A stretch of DNA of 15,969 nucleotides from Planctomycetota bacterium (GTDB lineage: Bacteria; Planctomycetota; Phycisphaerae; WQYP01), in the NCBI GenBank assembly GCA_021809365.1, contig JAKBAC010000073.1, positions 1-15,969 on the forward strand, given 5' to 3'. The notes under the pieces were generated by a model. That model was not told the DNA's origin. It did not search any database and was given only the letters and a program-made list of their open reading frames with translations. This document shows, in pieces, positions 15,513 to 15,969 of the stretch; position 1 is the stretch's first letter, and each line of letters begins with the position of its first letter. The position numbers and the translations under genes are program-made.

Positions 15513-15612
15513 GCATTATTCCCGGAAGGTATTGTCCGAACCTGTCGGGATTGTGGCGTCACCGTCAAAGGCCGTGATCGGTGATATGAAACTTCAAATT
15601 TCAAATGACCAA
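15513..15612. other. Intergenic stretch with short AT repeats
   Basis: Between the alpha-toroid gene and the palindrome I see only a tandem 7-mer TTCAAAT (15593-15606) and a weak 6-bp TCACCG/CGGTGA stem with a 14-nt loop near 15559-15584. No convincing promoter for ino1 was found, although one must lie upstream of 15457 unless it is cotranscribed with the alpha-toroid gene. Confidence 0.3.
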
Positions 15613-15969
15613 TCAGCGATCCACCGTGTCCAGAATAATACAGGCATACGTGGTCACCAATACCGGGCTGAACTCCAACCAACGTGGACTCCATTTGTTG
15701 CTCCAGGAGCCATTGCTGTTCTGAAGCGACTTTAATTTTGCCCGCATTTCCGCCCGCCAGTGATGCACGACACCATTATCATCCGTGATCGTCTTGACAT
15801 GCAGCGCATGAAGAGCCCGGGTGAACATCAGATAATAATAAAAAAGTCCCATCCGGCTGCCGCCGGTACCGGGATTTGATGCCAGGGTCCAGTTGGCCCG
15901 AATCCACTTTACCGCAGCTTTGACCCGTGGGTCATTTTTGGTCAAGTTCGTAGCACGTCTGGAGGTTAG
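15613..15969 (-). CDS. Squalene-cyclase/prenyltransferase-repeat (alpha-toroid) protein, C-terminal part
   Basis: The frame is open from the right edge to the stop at 15613-15615, giving about 118 residues; the rest lies outside. It reads NDPRVKAAVKWIRANWTL, then GLFYYYLMFTRALHAL, WRAEMRAKLKSLQNSNGSW and LVTTYACIIL. These are the alternating helices and QxxxGxW-type repeat of terpenoid cyclase toroids. Large proteins of this kind are common in planctomycetes. They are often not true squalene cyclases, and the catalytic DxDD region would lie upstream or be absent, so it cannot be judged here. The gene points the same way as ino1, 167 bp upstream of it. A TTG at 15945 is not taken as the start, because the frame continues to the edge. 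Confidence 0.75.
   Translation of the reverse strand, partial: LTSRRATNLTKNDPRVKAAVKWIRANWTLASNPGTGGSRMGLFYYYLMFTRALHALHVKTITDDNGVVHHWRAEMRAKLKSLQNSNGSWSNKWSPRWLEFSPVLVTTYACIILDTVDR

Noticed and set aside
15593..15606. Tandem TTCAAAT 7-mer as a regulatory or CRISPR-like repeat
   Set aside because: Only two copies of a low-complexity AT-rich heptamer, with no spacers or further copies; it is too weak to call.
15446..15694. N-terminal extension of ino1 giving a 449-residue protein
   Set aside because: It would translate the palindromic repeat. The ATG at 15445 has AGGAG at ideal spacing and gives the standard N-terminal NAD-binding strand.

Overview
The window looks like chromosomal DNA of a planctomycete-type bacterium, perhaps class Phycisphaerae. 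The pointers are a terpenoid-cyclase-like alpha-toroid protein at the right edge, a GH10-like protein without catalytic acids, a bacterial inositol-phosphate synthase in an operon, several receiver-domain proteins, and moderate-to-high GC. No rRNA gene or database search backs this, so the assignment is an inference. Most genes are housekeeping genes. No tRNA, rRNA, CRISPR array or intact transposase was seen.

Layout from left to right. (1) Positions 3-131 hold the tail of an unknown plus-strand gene. (2) A minus-strand operon, glutamate dehydrogenase -> MFS transporter -> purN, spans 3399 down to 168, and both junctions are 4-bp start/stop overlaps. (3) A divergent regulatory region (3400-3742) holds a terminator-like hairpin in the dehydrogenase leader and a candidate enolase promoter. 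(4) Enolase (eno) follows on the plus strand. (5) Two minus-strand genes come next: a receiver protein with an unrecognised C-terminal half, and a rhomboid-like membrane protein that appears to lack the catalytic pair and ends in a Cys-rich ribbon. (6) A plus-strand run (7119-12306) encodes a two-TM protein, a degenerate receiver overlapping it by 4 bp, tsaD, a 43-residue very basic protein, a single-domain response regulator, the GH10-like pseudoenzyme and a ComEA-like membrane-anchored helix-hairpin-helix protein. (7) A minus-strand operon, ino1 -> ribF -> nrnA, runs from 15445 down to 12251. (8) A partial squalene-cyclase-like gene runs off the right edge on the minus strand.

How the genes relate. 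The core pathways are glycolysis (eno), ammonia/glutamate metabolism (gdhA), purine synthesis (purN), tRNA t6A modification (tsaD), flavin cofactors (ribF), inositol phosphate (ino1) and small-RNA/pAp turnover (nrnA). Three receiver-type proteins within about 5 kb suggest signalling, but no histidine kinase lies in the window.

The most unusual features are: two copies of a 46-bp near-perfect palindrome (one with a 10-bp internal duplication) that look like a miniature mobile element, one copy ending 1 nt from the ino1 Shine-Dalgarno; two apparent pseudoenzymes (GH10-like and rhomboid-like); a strongly signalled 43-aa basic protein; and a terminator-like hairpin in the gdhA leader.
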